From assembly GCA_016217675.1 (NCBI GenBank), contig JACRHC010000033.1:1-64000 (forward strand): a stretch of DNA of 64,000 nt, read 5' to 3'. The stretch comes from Nitrospirota bacterium. GTDB taxonomy: Bacteria; Nitrospirota; Thermodesulfovibrionia; Thermodesulfovibrionales; UBA6898. Below, piece by piece: positions 47,917 through 55,511 of the stretch (position 1 is the stretch's first letter; each line of letters begins with the position of its first letter). The notes below the pieces were generated by a model. That model worked only from the letters and a program-made list of their open reading frames with translations. It had not been told where the DNA came from and did no database searches. The position numbers and the translations under genes were made by a program.

Positions 47917-49080
47917 ATGATTCCACGTCCTAACGCGCTCAAGCGCATTACAGATGTCTTCAATGTTCACCCAATCGCAGCCCTTCTGGGACCCCGCCAG
48001 TGCGGCAAGACCACCCTTGCCAGAATGATTGCAGCGCTTGAACCTTGCACCTATTTCGACCTTGAACACCCTGTTGATGTCCGTCGTCTGGAGGCCCCTC
48101 TGATGGCGCTGGAGGGACTCTCTGGGTTGGTCGTCATTGATGAAGTCCAGCGCCGTCCCGACCTGTTTGAATTGCTCAGGGTTCTGGTGGATAGGCCAGG
48201 GAACCCGGCCCGGTTCCTTCTTTTGGGTTCCGCCTCCTCCCATTTGGTCAAGGGGGTATTCGAATCTCTCGCCGGGCGAATCGGATTCATTGACCTCTCG
48301 GGGTTTGACCTCCGGGAAGTGGGCGCAGAGCAAACTATTCCCCTCTGGGTGCGCGGCGGATTTCCAGGCTCGTTTCTGGCCGTTGACGAAGCTGCCAGCA
48401 TGTCCTGGCGCGAGGACTTCATACGCACGTTTCTTGAACGGGATATTCCACAACTCGGCATTACAATTCCGGCAGAAACCCTGAGACGTTTCTGGACCAT
48501 GATCGCCCATTATCACGGACAGGTTTGGAATGCCGCGCAATTTGCCCGATCGCTCGGAACATCTGAGATCACCGCCCGCCGGTATCTTGATATTCTCGCC
48601 GGCGCCTACATGGTCAGAATCCTTCCCCCCTGGTTCGAGAACCTTCGGAAACGGCAGGTCAAGGCCCCCAAGATATACATTCGCGACAGCGGGCTTTTGC
48701 ACACGTTGCTTCAATTGCGCACCATGGCTGACCTCCGGTCTCATCCAAAATTCGGGGCCTCGTGGGAGGGGTTCGCACTGGAGCAGATCATCGCGCTGCT
48801 TGAAACCCGCGATCACTACTTCTGGGGCACCCATGCCGGAGCCGAGCTGGACCTCTTGGTGCTGGCCGCCGCCAAACGTTACGGGTTCGAAATCAAATAC
48901 GCAGACGCGCCCGGACGAAGCCGCTCCATGCATACTGCCATCCAGGACCTTGGTCTTGAGCACTTGTGGGTGATTTATCCCGGCCATCAGGAGTACCCTC
49001 TCGATGACAATATCTCTGTCATTCCCATTGATTCTCTCCCACGTATTGTGAACCGCCTCCATTTACTAAGGAGTTCATAA
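47917..49080 (+). CDS. AAA_14/DUF4143 ATPase
   Basis: Counted from ATG 47917 the protein has 387 residues. The N-terminal AAA domain has Walker A (LLGPRQCGKTTLA), a YFDLEHPVD segment and Walker B (LVVIDEVQRRPDLF), with sensor LLLGSASSHLVK. A winged-helix part (SEITARRYLDILAGAYMVRIL) and the DUF4143 C-terminal domain with a nuclease-like GTHAGAELDLLVLAAAKRYGFEIKYAD motif follow. These proteins are common, often horizontally moved orphans with unknown role; a toxin-antitoxin or defence role has been suggested for some. It is the only plus-strand gene in a long minus-strand region, and its last codons fall in a sequence shared with trmJ. Confidence 0.87.
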   Translation: MIPRPNALKRITDVFNVHPIAALLGPRQCGKTTLARMIAALEPCTYFDLEHPVDVRRLEAPLMALEGLSGLVVIDEVQRRPDLFELLRVLVDRPGNPARFLLLGSASSHLVKGVFESLAGRIGFIDLSGFDLREVGAEQTIPLWVRGGFPGSFLAVDEAASMSWREDFIRTFLERDIPQLGITIPAETLRRFWTMIAHYHGQVWNAAQFARSLGTSEITARRYLDILAGAYMVRILPPWFENLRKRQVKAPKIYIRDSGLLHTLLQLRTMADLRSHPKFGASWEGFALEQIIALLETRDHYFWGTHAGAELDLLVLAAAKRYGFEIKYADAPGRSRSMHTAIQDLGLEHLWVIYPGHQEYPLDDNISVIPIDSLPRIVNRLHLLRSS

Positions 49081-49096
49081 GTAAAACCTCATAATG

Positions 49097-49215
49097 TGTC
49101 ATTCCCGCAAGCGGAGCGCGTCGGGAATCCTTCTGAAAACAAAGAAAGATTCCGGATACCCAACAGTAGGCCGGACGGAGCCGCCAAACATAGGGCACAA
49201 GCAAGCCGGAATGAC
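49097..49215. repeat. Family B repeat, long copy
   Basis: It starts GTCATTCCCGCAAGCG and ends CACAAGCAAGCCGGAATGAC, with an internal GATTCCGGATACCCAACA block that matches the copy at 33653-33732. A 25-base insertion distinguishes it. Confidence 0.75.
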
Positions 49216-49350
49216 AGAATGAGCGGAGATGTCGCTTTACTTTCGATCTCATTAGTAAGTTAGTAGTTATTAACGGTCTTATAATCGAATGCGCATTTGA
49301 TCGGAAAATTAATGTCATCTTACTTTTGCACATATTAGTTAATTGGTTCA

Positions 49351-49533
49351 TCATCCCACCTTGATCGCCCGGACCTCTGCTGCGCGCTCATCAACCGGGA
49401 TCAAAGGTAATTCTCCTTTATCCTTGACCGGCAGGCTGCGGAGGTGATCCATGATCGCCTGCCATTCTCTGTGTCCTCTGTGGTGAATTTTTGCAGTTTT
49501 ATTTCTTCTCCTCTTTTCTATTAGTCTGCTCAT
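49351..49533 (-). other. Short frame, probably a gene remnant with an interspersed repeat
   Basis: The 60-residue frame begins MSRLIEKRRRNKTAKIHHRG. It carries the common CTCTGTGTCCTCTGTGGTGA repeat (about 49465-49486) near its start and ends in KGELPLIPVDERAAEVRAIKVG, which looks like a real C-terminus. It has no good ribosome site. The codons just before its ATG (DATQVK, then a stop overlapping the ATG) resemble the ends of the DUF1254 genes, so this looks like degraded coding sequence. The 270 bases downstream of it hold nothing recognisable apart from the repeat. Confidence 0.35.
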
Positions 49534-49599
49534 TTCACCTGTGTTGCATCGAACACCACTGGGTCAAATTAACTAAAAATCTCCTATCCATATGTAGTA

Positions 49600-49625
49600 A
49601 CCGGCAGCCCGCCTGGGCTGCCGGT
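49600..49625 (-). terminator. Hairpin after the arylsulfatase gene
   Basis: A perfect 11-bp stem (ACCGGCAGCCC, 49600-49610, with its complement 49615-49625) and a 4-base loop lie 64 bases past the sulfatase stop. No T run follows on the minus strand, so termination is probable but not certain. Confidence 0.5.
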
Positions 49626-49689
49626 CCTGATTGTTCTCCCTGAATTGCGACGACCACGTTCATCGCGCATTCATCGGGGGTAAGCAGCT

Positions 49690-52020
49690 TTAATCAAGAG
49701 CAAAGGCCCCTTTGGCCAAAGTCTCAAGGTCGAGATACTGGGCCTTTTCAGTGGTCACTCCGACGAACAGGATTTCGCCGCCCTTGAACTCGCCTGGCGT
49801 CTTATAGTCTTCGCTGACGGCATCTCCGCTATCGTAACCGACGCACAGACCATCACCCGAAAGAGTGAATTTCCCGGGCTGCGTTTTCATCGGGCCTTCA
49901 GCAACGACCTTCTCATTGACATAGAGCTTCGTCTTCCCAAGAGACTCATGGTGCGTGCCTGCGCCCTCCCGGACGAACTCCATACCGAGCGTGTATTTGC
50001 CGGGCTTAAGTTCAGGGGAAACGAATTTCTGCTCCGGCTTGATGCCGAGGAAGTTACTCACATAATGCAGCTTCTTGTCCTTTATGAACATGGAATGACC
50101 ACCGAAACGCGAACCGTGGGCAAAGATAACGCCGGAACAGTTCGGGTCCTTGATCTCAACATCGGCGAGGATCTTGTAAGAACGGCCACGGCAGTTGACA
50201 GCAACTCCTTCAGGAACCGGACCCGTCCCCGGATAGTAAATGTACCTCTCGCGGGGCTCCTCCTCGGCAGGTCTTTCAACATTCAAAATCTCCACGGCCG
50301 AGCGGTCGTCGAGCGGCAGAACCAAATTTATCTCTGCCTCCTCGAACCATGCCTTGACAAGCGCCTCCACCTTTTCAGGGTGCTCCTTCGCCAGATCCTT
50401 CGACTCGGCGCGGTCCACGTCCACATGGTAAAGCTCCCACGTATCCTTATCAAAATTACCCTTGCCGGTCAGAGGAGCGTGGAGTGCGGCGGCCTTCCAG
50501 CCGTCCTCCCAGATGGCGCGAGTGCCAAGCATGGAATAATACTGCCGTTTTTTCATCGTCGGAGCGTCCGGCTTGGCATCAAAGGAATACTTCATGGAAA
50601 CGCCCGAAAGCGGGTACTGTTCAACGCCCTTGTATACCTTGGGCATTTCCAGCCCGCAGATGTCCAGGATTGTCGGCACGATGTCGGTGCAGTGGTGATA
50701 CTGGTTACGGACCTCACCGCGCGCCTTGATACCCTTGGGCCAGGAAATAACCAGCGGATCACACGTGCCGCCCGCGTATTCCGAATACCGCTTGAACATC
50801 TTGAACGGCGCAGACGTCGCGACAGCCCATCCGGTAGGATAGTGCTCATAGGTGTCTGGTCCGCCAAGAACGTCAATAAGTTTCAGGTTTTCAGATAATT
50901 CATCAGGATAACCGTTGAAGAATTTATTCTCATTGACCGAGCCATTTGGACTGCCTTCTCCGGAGGCGCCGTTATCAGCGGCGTAAATGACGATTGTGTT
51001 TTCAAGCTGGCCGGACTGTTCCAGATAGTCAACAATACGACCCACCTGAGCATCGGTATACTCCGAGAACCCGGCGTAAACTTCCATCAAGCGTGAAAAG
51101 AGCCTCTTCTCGTCGGCATTCAGCGTATCCCAGGGGCGCACCATATCACCCGGGTTTGCCACATCCTGCGGCAGCGGGTTGATCGGCGTCAGTTGAGTGC
51201 CCTTAGGCAGGACGCCCTTGGCGATCATGCGCGGCAGGACCCACTCGCGATAGGCCTCATAACCGGCATCGAACTTGCCCTTGTACTTGTCGATGTATTC
51301 CTTGGGCGCATGGTGCGGGGCATGGTTGGCGCCCGGATTGAACCACATGTACCAGGGCTTCGACGGATTGCTCGCCTTCTGGTCACGGATCATGCCGATG
51401 GCTTTGTCCGCGAGGTCCTTGGAGAGGTGATAGCCCTCTTCAGGAGAGTACGGCTGTTCAATGAAGTGATTATCTTCGATCAGATCCGGATACCAATTAT
51501 TGGTCTCTCCGCCGATGAAGCCGTAAAAACGGTCGAAGCCTTTTTGCAGCGGCCACTCCTTACGGCTCGCCCCGGAACAAACGTCCTGTTCCGGCACATT
51601 ATGATTCTTGCCCAGCCAGAACGTGCTCCATCCTGCATCCTGAAGGACCTGCCCGATCGTGGCGCACGCATCCGGAATGCGGCCTGACCAGCCAGGAAAA
51701 CCATTGGCCCCTTCAGTGATACACGAACAGCCATTTAAGTGATGGTTCCGTCCTGTCAACAGCATGGAACGGGTTGGCGAACAAAGCGCCGCCGTATGCC
51801 ATTGGGTGTACATGACCCCATTGTCTGCCAGCTTCTGCAAAGTCGGCATATTAATGCCGCCGCCAAAGGGCGACCAGGCGGCAAGGCCCGTATCGTCATA
51901 CAAAACGAACAGGACGTTCGGCGACCCCTTCGGCGCCTTGGCCGGAATAAATGGTTCCCAGTCAGCAACAGAATCACGGATGTCGAGTTTGATGACACCC
52001 TTAAACTTCTTCTTTTCCAT
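49690..52020 (-). CDS. Type I arylsulfatase, cytoplasmic form
   Basis: The 776-residue sulfatase hydrolyses sulfate esters. The signature CSPTRSMLLTGR starts at Cys80, the residue converted to formylglycine. The metal ligands Asp42/Asp43 (LYDDTGLAAWSPFGGG) and the later AADNGASGEG block are present. The C-terminal half adds a beta-rich region (about 590-776). No signal peptide is visible, so the enzyme should act inside the cell, as for PAS-type enzymes in the cytoplasm. Its maturase lies upstream in the same direction, separated by a family B repeat, which supports Cys-type anaerobic maturation. The substrate is unknown; porin and SulP genes nearby make organosulfate or sulfate use plausible. 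Confidence 0.93.
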   Translation of the reverse strand: MEKKKFKGVIKLDIRDSVADWEPFIPAKAPKGSPNVLFVLYDDTGLAAWSPFGGGINMPTLQKLADNGVMYTQWHTAALCSPTRSMLLTGRNHHLNGCSCITEGANGFPGWSGRIPDACATIGQVLQDAGWSTFWLGKNHNVPEQDVCSGASRKEWPLQKGFDRFYGFIGGETNNWYPDLIEDNHFIEQPYSPEEGYHLSKDLADKAIGMIRDQKASNPSKPWYMWFNPGANHAPHHAPKEYIDKYKGKFDAGYEAYREWVLPRMIAKGVLPKGTQLTPINPLPQDVANPGDMVRPWDTLNADEKRLFSRLMEVYAGFSEYTDAQVGRIVDYLEQSGQLENTIVIYAADNGASGEGSPNGSVNENKFFNGYPDELSENLKLIDVLGGPDTYEHYPTGWAVATSAPFKMFKRYSEYAGGTCDPLVISWPKGIKARGEVRNQYHHCTDIVPTILDICGLEMPKVYKGVEQYPLSGVSMKYSFDAKPDAPTMKKRQYYSMLGTRAIWEDGWKAAALHAPLTGKGNFDKDTWELYHVDVDRAESKDLAKEHPEKVEALVKAWFEEAEINLVLPLDDRSAVEILNVERPAEEEPRERYIYYPGTGPVPEGVAVNCRGRSYKILADVEIKDPNCSGVIFAHGSRFGGHSMFIKDKKLHYVSNFLGIKPEQKFVSPELKPGKYTLGMEFVREGAGTHHESLGKTKLYVNEKVVAEGPMKTQPGKFTLSGDGLCVGYDSGDAVSEDYKTPGEFKGGEILFVGVTTEKAQYLDLETLAKGAFALD

Positions 52021-52037
52021 AATGCTTCCTCCTTAAT

Positions 52038-52115
52038 TTTGTCATTCCGGCTTGTCCGGAATCTTTCTTTGTTCTCGATGTACTACGCCGTCCGATCCCC
52101 GACAAGCGAGGATGA
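52038..52115. repeat. Family B repeat between maturase and sulfatase
   Basis: GTCATTCCGGCTTGTCCGGA starts a pair of hairpins ending CCCGACAAGCGAGGATGACGG. It lies in the leader of the sulfatase gene, 18 bases upstream of its start. Confidence 0.7.
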
Positions 52116-52156
52116 CGGCTTGCGATATTGCATAGTTAATAAGTGACTTGTCACTT

Positions 52157-53599
52157 CTACTTCCCATGACACTTCTTGAACTTTTGTCCGCTCCCGCAGA
52201 AACAGGGTTCGTTCCTGCCCGGCTCCTCTTTCCTGTTTTCACCCCCTCTCACTTTCAGTTCCTTCAGTCTCATGATCTCCTCAGCAAGCCTGCCCTGTTG
52301 GAGGAGTGTCGCCATGATATGCATAGGTTTATCTGCATGCTTGAAGAAAGCCTTGTACCCCTCACAGAGATAATTCAACCCTGCCTCTCCATCAGGCGTT
52401 TTGATCAATCGGTTCTTGGGACATTCGCCGTTGCAGATATGCACGAATTCACACTTGAGGCAGTATTGCGGCAGAGTGTCCCGCTTGTCCTGTCCGAATT
52501 TCCGCTGTTTAGCAGAGGCCACGAGCTCGATCATCGGCGTCTGCAGGATGTTGCCGAGAAGGTTATTCGGCCCGACAAAGTGGTCACAGGAATAGAGATC
52601 GCCGTTGTGTTCCAAAGCCGTGCCCTCGCCGCAGGTCTGCCCGAAGATGCAGACCGTTCCTGCCATTCCGAGCCAGCCGGCTAATGCCCCGTCAAAATTC
52701 AGAATGAAGGTCTTGCCAACATCCCGCTTGACCCATTCGTCGAAGATATCGCTCAGGAAGCGTCCCCACTGCTCAGGCCGCACAGAGCGGTCAGTAACCA
52801 CACCCTCCCCTTCATCCCCTCCCCTCACCAAAGTAGGCGTTTTAAGCGAGGGAGGGGAATAATTTGAGACATCCTCGCCCCTCGATGGAGGTGCGCTAAC
52901 ATTACCCTCTCCGCTCAACAGCGGGGTATTATTACCCTCTCCCCTGTCGGGAGAGGGCGAGGGTGAGGGGGAACTCTCCGCCCGCTCAACAATCGGGATA
53001 AACTGGATATAATTCGCCTTGAGTTCGTCCCTGAAGAACCGGTAAACATCTAAAGGATAATCAGCGTTCTTACTGTTGACCGTGCATAGGATGTTGAACT
53101 CAACCTTGTGTTTCTGCAGCAGCCGGGCGGCTTTCATGACCTTGTCAAAGGTCCCATTGCCACCTTTGTCCTTCCGGTAGAAGTCATGAAGTTCTTTGGG
53201 GCCATCCATGCTCAGGCCGATAAGGAAGTTGTTGTCTCGGAAGAATTCGCACCACTCATCGTTTATGAGAATGCCGTTGGTCTGAAAGGTGTTCTCAACG
53301 CGGGTGCCGGGTTTCTGATATTTTTTTTGAAGATCAATTGAGCGCCTGAAAAAATCGAGACCCATGAGCGTCGGCTCGCCGCCCTGCCAGGCAACAGTCA
53401 CCTGCGGGACCTGATGGGCTTCAAAAAGCTGCCTGATATAGGCCTCATGCACGTCATCCGCCATCCTGAAATTGCTGCCCGGATAGAGCCCTTCCTTTTT
53501 CAGGAAGAAACAGTAGTCGCAATTGAGATTGCAGGCAGAGCCGGTCGGCTTGGCCATAATATGAAACGCACGCGGCATGACATGTTCAGGCATGCTCAT
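52157..53599 (-). CDS. Anaerobic sulfatase-maturating radical SAM enzyme with inserted repeat peptide and SEC-C tail
   Basis: The protein has 480 residues, counted from ATG 53599, which has AAAGGA upstream and overlaps the receiver gene. The radical SAM motif CNLNCDYC has cysteines at 23, 27 and 30. The SPASM-type cysteines for auxiliary 4Fe-4S clusters are at about 317, 323, 338, 380, 383, 389, 393 and 412. A SEC-C zinc motif (RNEPCFCGSGQKFKKCHGK) ends the chain. It oxidises the sulfatase cysteine to formylglycine without oxygen. Residues about 209-268 are not family sequence but a translated palindromic repeat (SPSPSPSPDRGEGNNTPLLS and RGGDEGEG). The reading frame stays open, so the enzyme may tolerate this loop. 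Confidence 0.9.
   Translation of the reverse strand: MSMPEHVMPRAFHIMAKPTGSACNLNCDYCFFLKKEGLYPGSNFRMADDVHEAYIRQLFEAHQVPQVTVAWQGGEPTLMGLDFFRRSIDLQKKYQKPGTRVENTFQTNGILINDEWCEFFRDNNFLIGLSMDGPKELHDFYRKDKGGNGTFDKVMKAARLLQKHKVEFNILCTVNSKNADYPLDVYRFFRDELKANYIQFIPIVERAESSPSPSPSPDRGEGNNTPLLSGEGNVSAPPSRGEDVSNYSPPSLKTPTLVRGGDEGEGVVTDRSVRPEQWGRFLSDIFDEWVKRDVGKTFILNFDGALAGWLGMAGTVCIFGQTCGEGTALEHNGDLYSCDHFVGPNNLLGNILQTPMIELVASAKQRKFGQDKRDTLPQYCLKCEFVHICNGECPKNRLIKTPDGEAGLNYLCEGYKAFFKHADKPMHIMATLLQQGRLAEEIMRLKELKVRGGENRKEEPGRNEPCFCGSGQKFKKCHGK
52799..52974 (-). repeat. Family A repeat inside the sulfatase maturase gene
   Basis: A 176-base compound element with CCCTCTCCC/GGGAGAGGG palindromes, TAATAATACC and a terminal GATGAAGGGGAGGG, as in trmJ (10895-10973) but with an extra central part. 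It is read in the same frame as the trmJ copy, giving EGNNT and RGGDEGEG in both proteins. Confidence 0.85.
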
Positions 53600-54026
53600 C
53601 AGGTCCTTTCCCCTCTCTGATATTCCCGGATGTCTGCACGACCGACGGTGACATATAGATCTCACCCCTGAGGACTGTCTCAATTGCAGGAACAAGATCG
53701 CTCACCGCGGTCCTCTTAAGCACAAAGCCCGAGGCCCCTGCCACAAGACATTCGCCTACTGCCGTACCTTCATCATGGATACTCAACATGATCAGTTTGA
53801 TTTCGGGGAAGGCTTTTTTCAACCGCCGTGCGACATTGATTTCACTTCTGACCGGCAGAGAAAGGTCTGCCACAATTAAATCTGGGCTGAGCTTCTGCAC
53901 CGCCTCGATAAGCGAGGCTTCATCAGCCACCATGAATACCGTTTCAAATACACCCTCCAGGAGATTCCTTACGCTACCAAGCATACTCTGATGACTGTCA
54001 GCCAGAAGGACTTTAGCTTTTTTCAT
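53586..54026 (-). CDS. Stand-alone receiver protein of the NarL type, lacking the DNA-binding domain
   Basis: The 146-residue protein has a complete receiver: LLADSHQSM, the phospho-acceptor aspartate in LIVADLSLP, and the lysine in FVLKRTAV. The linker is like that of NarL regulators (AIETVLRGEIYMSPSVV), but the chain ends after SGNIREGKGPDEHA, where the LuxR-type helix-turn-helix should start. ATG 54026 gives the conserved start MKKAKV; ATG 54068 is an alternative with its own AGGAG. It is the first gene behind promoter P2 and overlaps the maturase gene by 14 bases. Confidence 0.82.
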   Translation of the reverse strand: MKKAKVLLADSHQSMLGSVRNLLEGVFETVFMVADEASLIEAVQKLSPDLIVADLSLPVRSEINVARRLKKAFPEIKLIMLSIHDEGTAVGECLVAGASGFVLKRTAVSDLVPAIETVLRGEIYMSPSVVQTSGNIREGKGPDEHA

Positions 54027-54149
54027 TTTCCTCTCTTTCGCAGTCTGCCGTGAATCAATAACATCCATGATCTCCTGCTTCAGACTGTATCACGGAAATC
54101 TACACCCGGCATTTGTACGGCGTTATAAGTTTAGACAGGGCCTTACGTT

Positions 54150-54199
54150 GTTATTTATATCAGGGTTAAGACAAGGAGGGAACTCGTAAAATTACGGGG
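54150..54199 (-). promoter_or_regulatory. NarL-type operator and promoter P2 of the receiver-maturase-sulfatase operon
   Basis: On the minus strand CCCCGTAATTTTACGAGT (54199-54182) lies exactly 19 bases before TGATATAAATAAC (54162-54150), an extended -10 of the form TGnTATAAA. The left operator half is degenerate compared with P1. Confidence 0.7.
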
Positions 54200-54307
54200 T
54201 TTTTGAGATATATTTACCAGCGGGCTTGTCGCCGGCAGGCGTACATGAATGCTGATTGTTTACGAAGCCATCATGTTTTGTTTGATTATTAAATTATCGT
54301 AATCCCT

Positions 54308-55357
54308 TCACTTCCCCGCCTTATACCAGGTCGCCTTACCCGTTCCCTGCTGAATCAGGTATCCCTGTTTGACCAAAGCCCGCAGATGTACCTTGGCTGT
54401 ATTGCGGTTGATCTCAAGGAGCGTCACTGCTTCTCCTATGGTTATCCTTCCTCGTGCCCTGAGCAGCACAAGCATACGCGTAGCAATGAGCGGCAGTTTC
54501 TCCAACTTTTGCTCCTGTTCAAGCTTCCTGAGGAGGCCATCTTTTTGCTGCTTCAGTATGCGCAGGAAATAGAGCACCCAGTCATCCAGGCGCTCCTCGT
54601 TGGTCCTGATGCGTTTCTGAGATGCGCGGAGTGTACGGTAATAGGCGTCCTTATTTTCCTCAACAATCCTCTCAAGAGAACTGAAAGGAACATAGCCATA
54701 GCCGCAGCGCAGGAGCAACAAGGTCGTCAGAATTCTGGAGAGCCGACCATTACCGTCCTGAAAGGGATGGATCGCCAGAAAATGCACCACGAAGGCTGCA
54801 ATCACCAGAAGCGGATGCAGTTCCTTGACTGCAAGTGCATCAACGGTCCAGCGCACCAGTTCAGTCATCAGACGGGGAGCATCAAAGGGAGAAGCGGTCT
54901 CGAATATCACCCCCAGGCTTTTACCTTTATCGTCAAACGCCTCAACATTGTTAGGAAGCTTTTTGTACTCTCCGCGATGACTGCTGTCTTTGCTGCTGTG
55001 CTTCAGCAGCATGCCATGGAGTTGCTTTATATGGTTCTCGTCAGGGGGAATGTCACTGTAGGATTCAAAAATAATATTCATTGTCTCTGCGTAACCCGCA
55101 ACCTCTTCCTCGTCACGAGAGCGGAAAGATCTAATTTCCAGATTGGACAGCATAGTCTCCACCTCGCTATCAGAGAGCTTTGCCCCCTCAATACGTGTGG
55201 AAGAACCGACAGACTCAATAGTCGCTACCCGCCGCAGAGATGATAGTTTTTCCGGCGCCAGGCGGCCAAGTGCCTCCCACCTGCCCTTAAACTCATCGAG
55301 TTCAGAAATCAGCTTCAGAATCTGGGTATCAATAGATATGGAGCGACTATGAATCAT
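54308..55357 (-). CDS. Fic-domain AMP-transferase with winged-helix tail
   Basis: The 349-residue protein has the Fic signature HPFQDGNGRLSR at about 197-208, with the catalytic His197. The N-terminal inhibitory helix motif SSTRIEG (about 52-58) has the conserved glutamate that blocks ATP, so this is a class II-type, self-inhibited Fic. A C-terminal winged helix (about 290-345; RITIGEAVTLLEINRNTAKVHLRAL) suggests DNA binding. It transfers AMP or a related group from nucleotides to a target protein. Its promoter carries two copies of a bipartite TACCC operator, suggesting autoregulation. Confidence 0.9.
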   Translation of the reverse strand: MIHSRSISIDTQILKLISELDEFKGRWEALGRLAPEKLSSLRRVATIESVGSSTRIEGAKLSDSEVETMLSNLEIRSFRSRDEEEVAGYAETMNIIFESYSDIPPDENHIKQLHGMLLKHSSKDSSHRGEYKKLPNNVEAFDDKGKSLGVIFETASPFDAPRLMTELVRWTVDALAVKELHPLLVIAAFVVHFLAIHPFQDGNGRLSRILTTLLLLRCGYGYVPFSSLERIVEENKDAYYRTLRASQKRIRTNEERLDDWVLYFLRILKQQKDGLLRKLEQEQKLEKLPLIATRMLVLLRARGRITIGEAVTLLEINRNTAKVHLRALVKQGYLIQQGTGKATWYKAGK

Positions 55358-55378
55358 AATTTGTCCATTTCACCTATA

Positions 55379-55431
55379 ATTATACCCATAATTACCCATA
55401 AACACAACCATATTAATACCCGCATTTACCC
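55379..55431 (-). promoter_or_regulatory. Promoter and paired TACCC operators of the Fic gene
   Basis: On the minus strand TTGTGT (55402-55407) and TATAAT (55379-55384) are 17 bases apart. Two related 16-base units, ATACCCATAATTACCC (55382-55397) and ATACCCGCATTTACCC (55416-55431), lie over and upstream of the promoter, 34 bases apart. The first overlaps the -10, as for a repressor site. Confidence 0.55.
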
Positions 55432-55511
55432 CCGCAATGTATTCTCCTTTCTCGATGGCCGCGATCCGATTATCTAACCTTAAAGATCAAAAATCTGCTT
55501 CTGCCCCCATC

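Noticed and set aside
47914-49062. 382-residue open frame antisense to the AAA_14 ATPase
   Set aside because: The plus-strand frame has Walker A, Walker B and DUF4143 motifs; the antisense frame has no recognisable domain and no ribosome site.
49948-50898. 316-residue open frame antisense to the arylsulfatase
   Set aside because: It mirrors conserved sulfatase codons and shows no protein features of its own.
52799-52974. CRISPR-like repeats in the maturase gene
   Set aside because: The units are GC-rich palindromes of differing length without regular spacers and are read through as protein.
54386-55243. 285-residue open frame antisense to the Fic gene
   Set aside because: Shadow of a strongly supported Fic protein.
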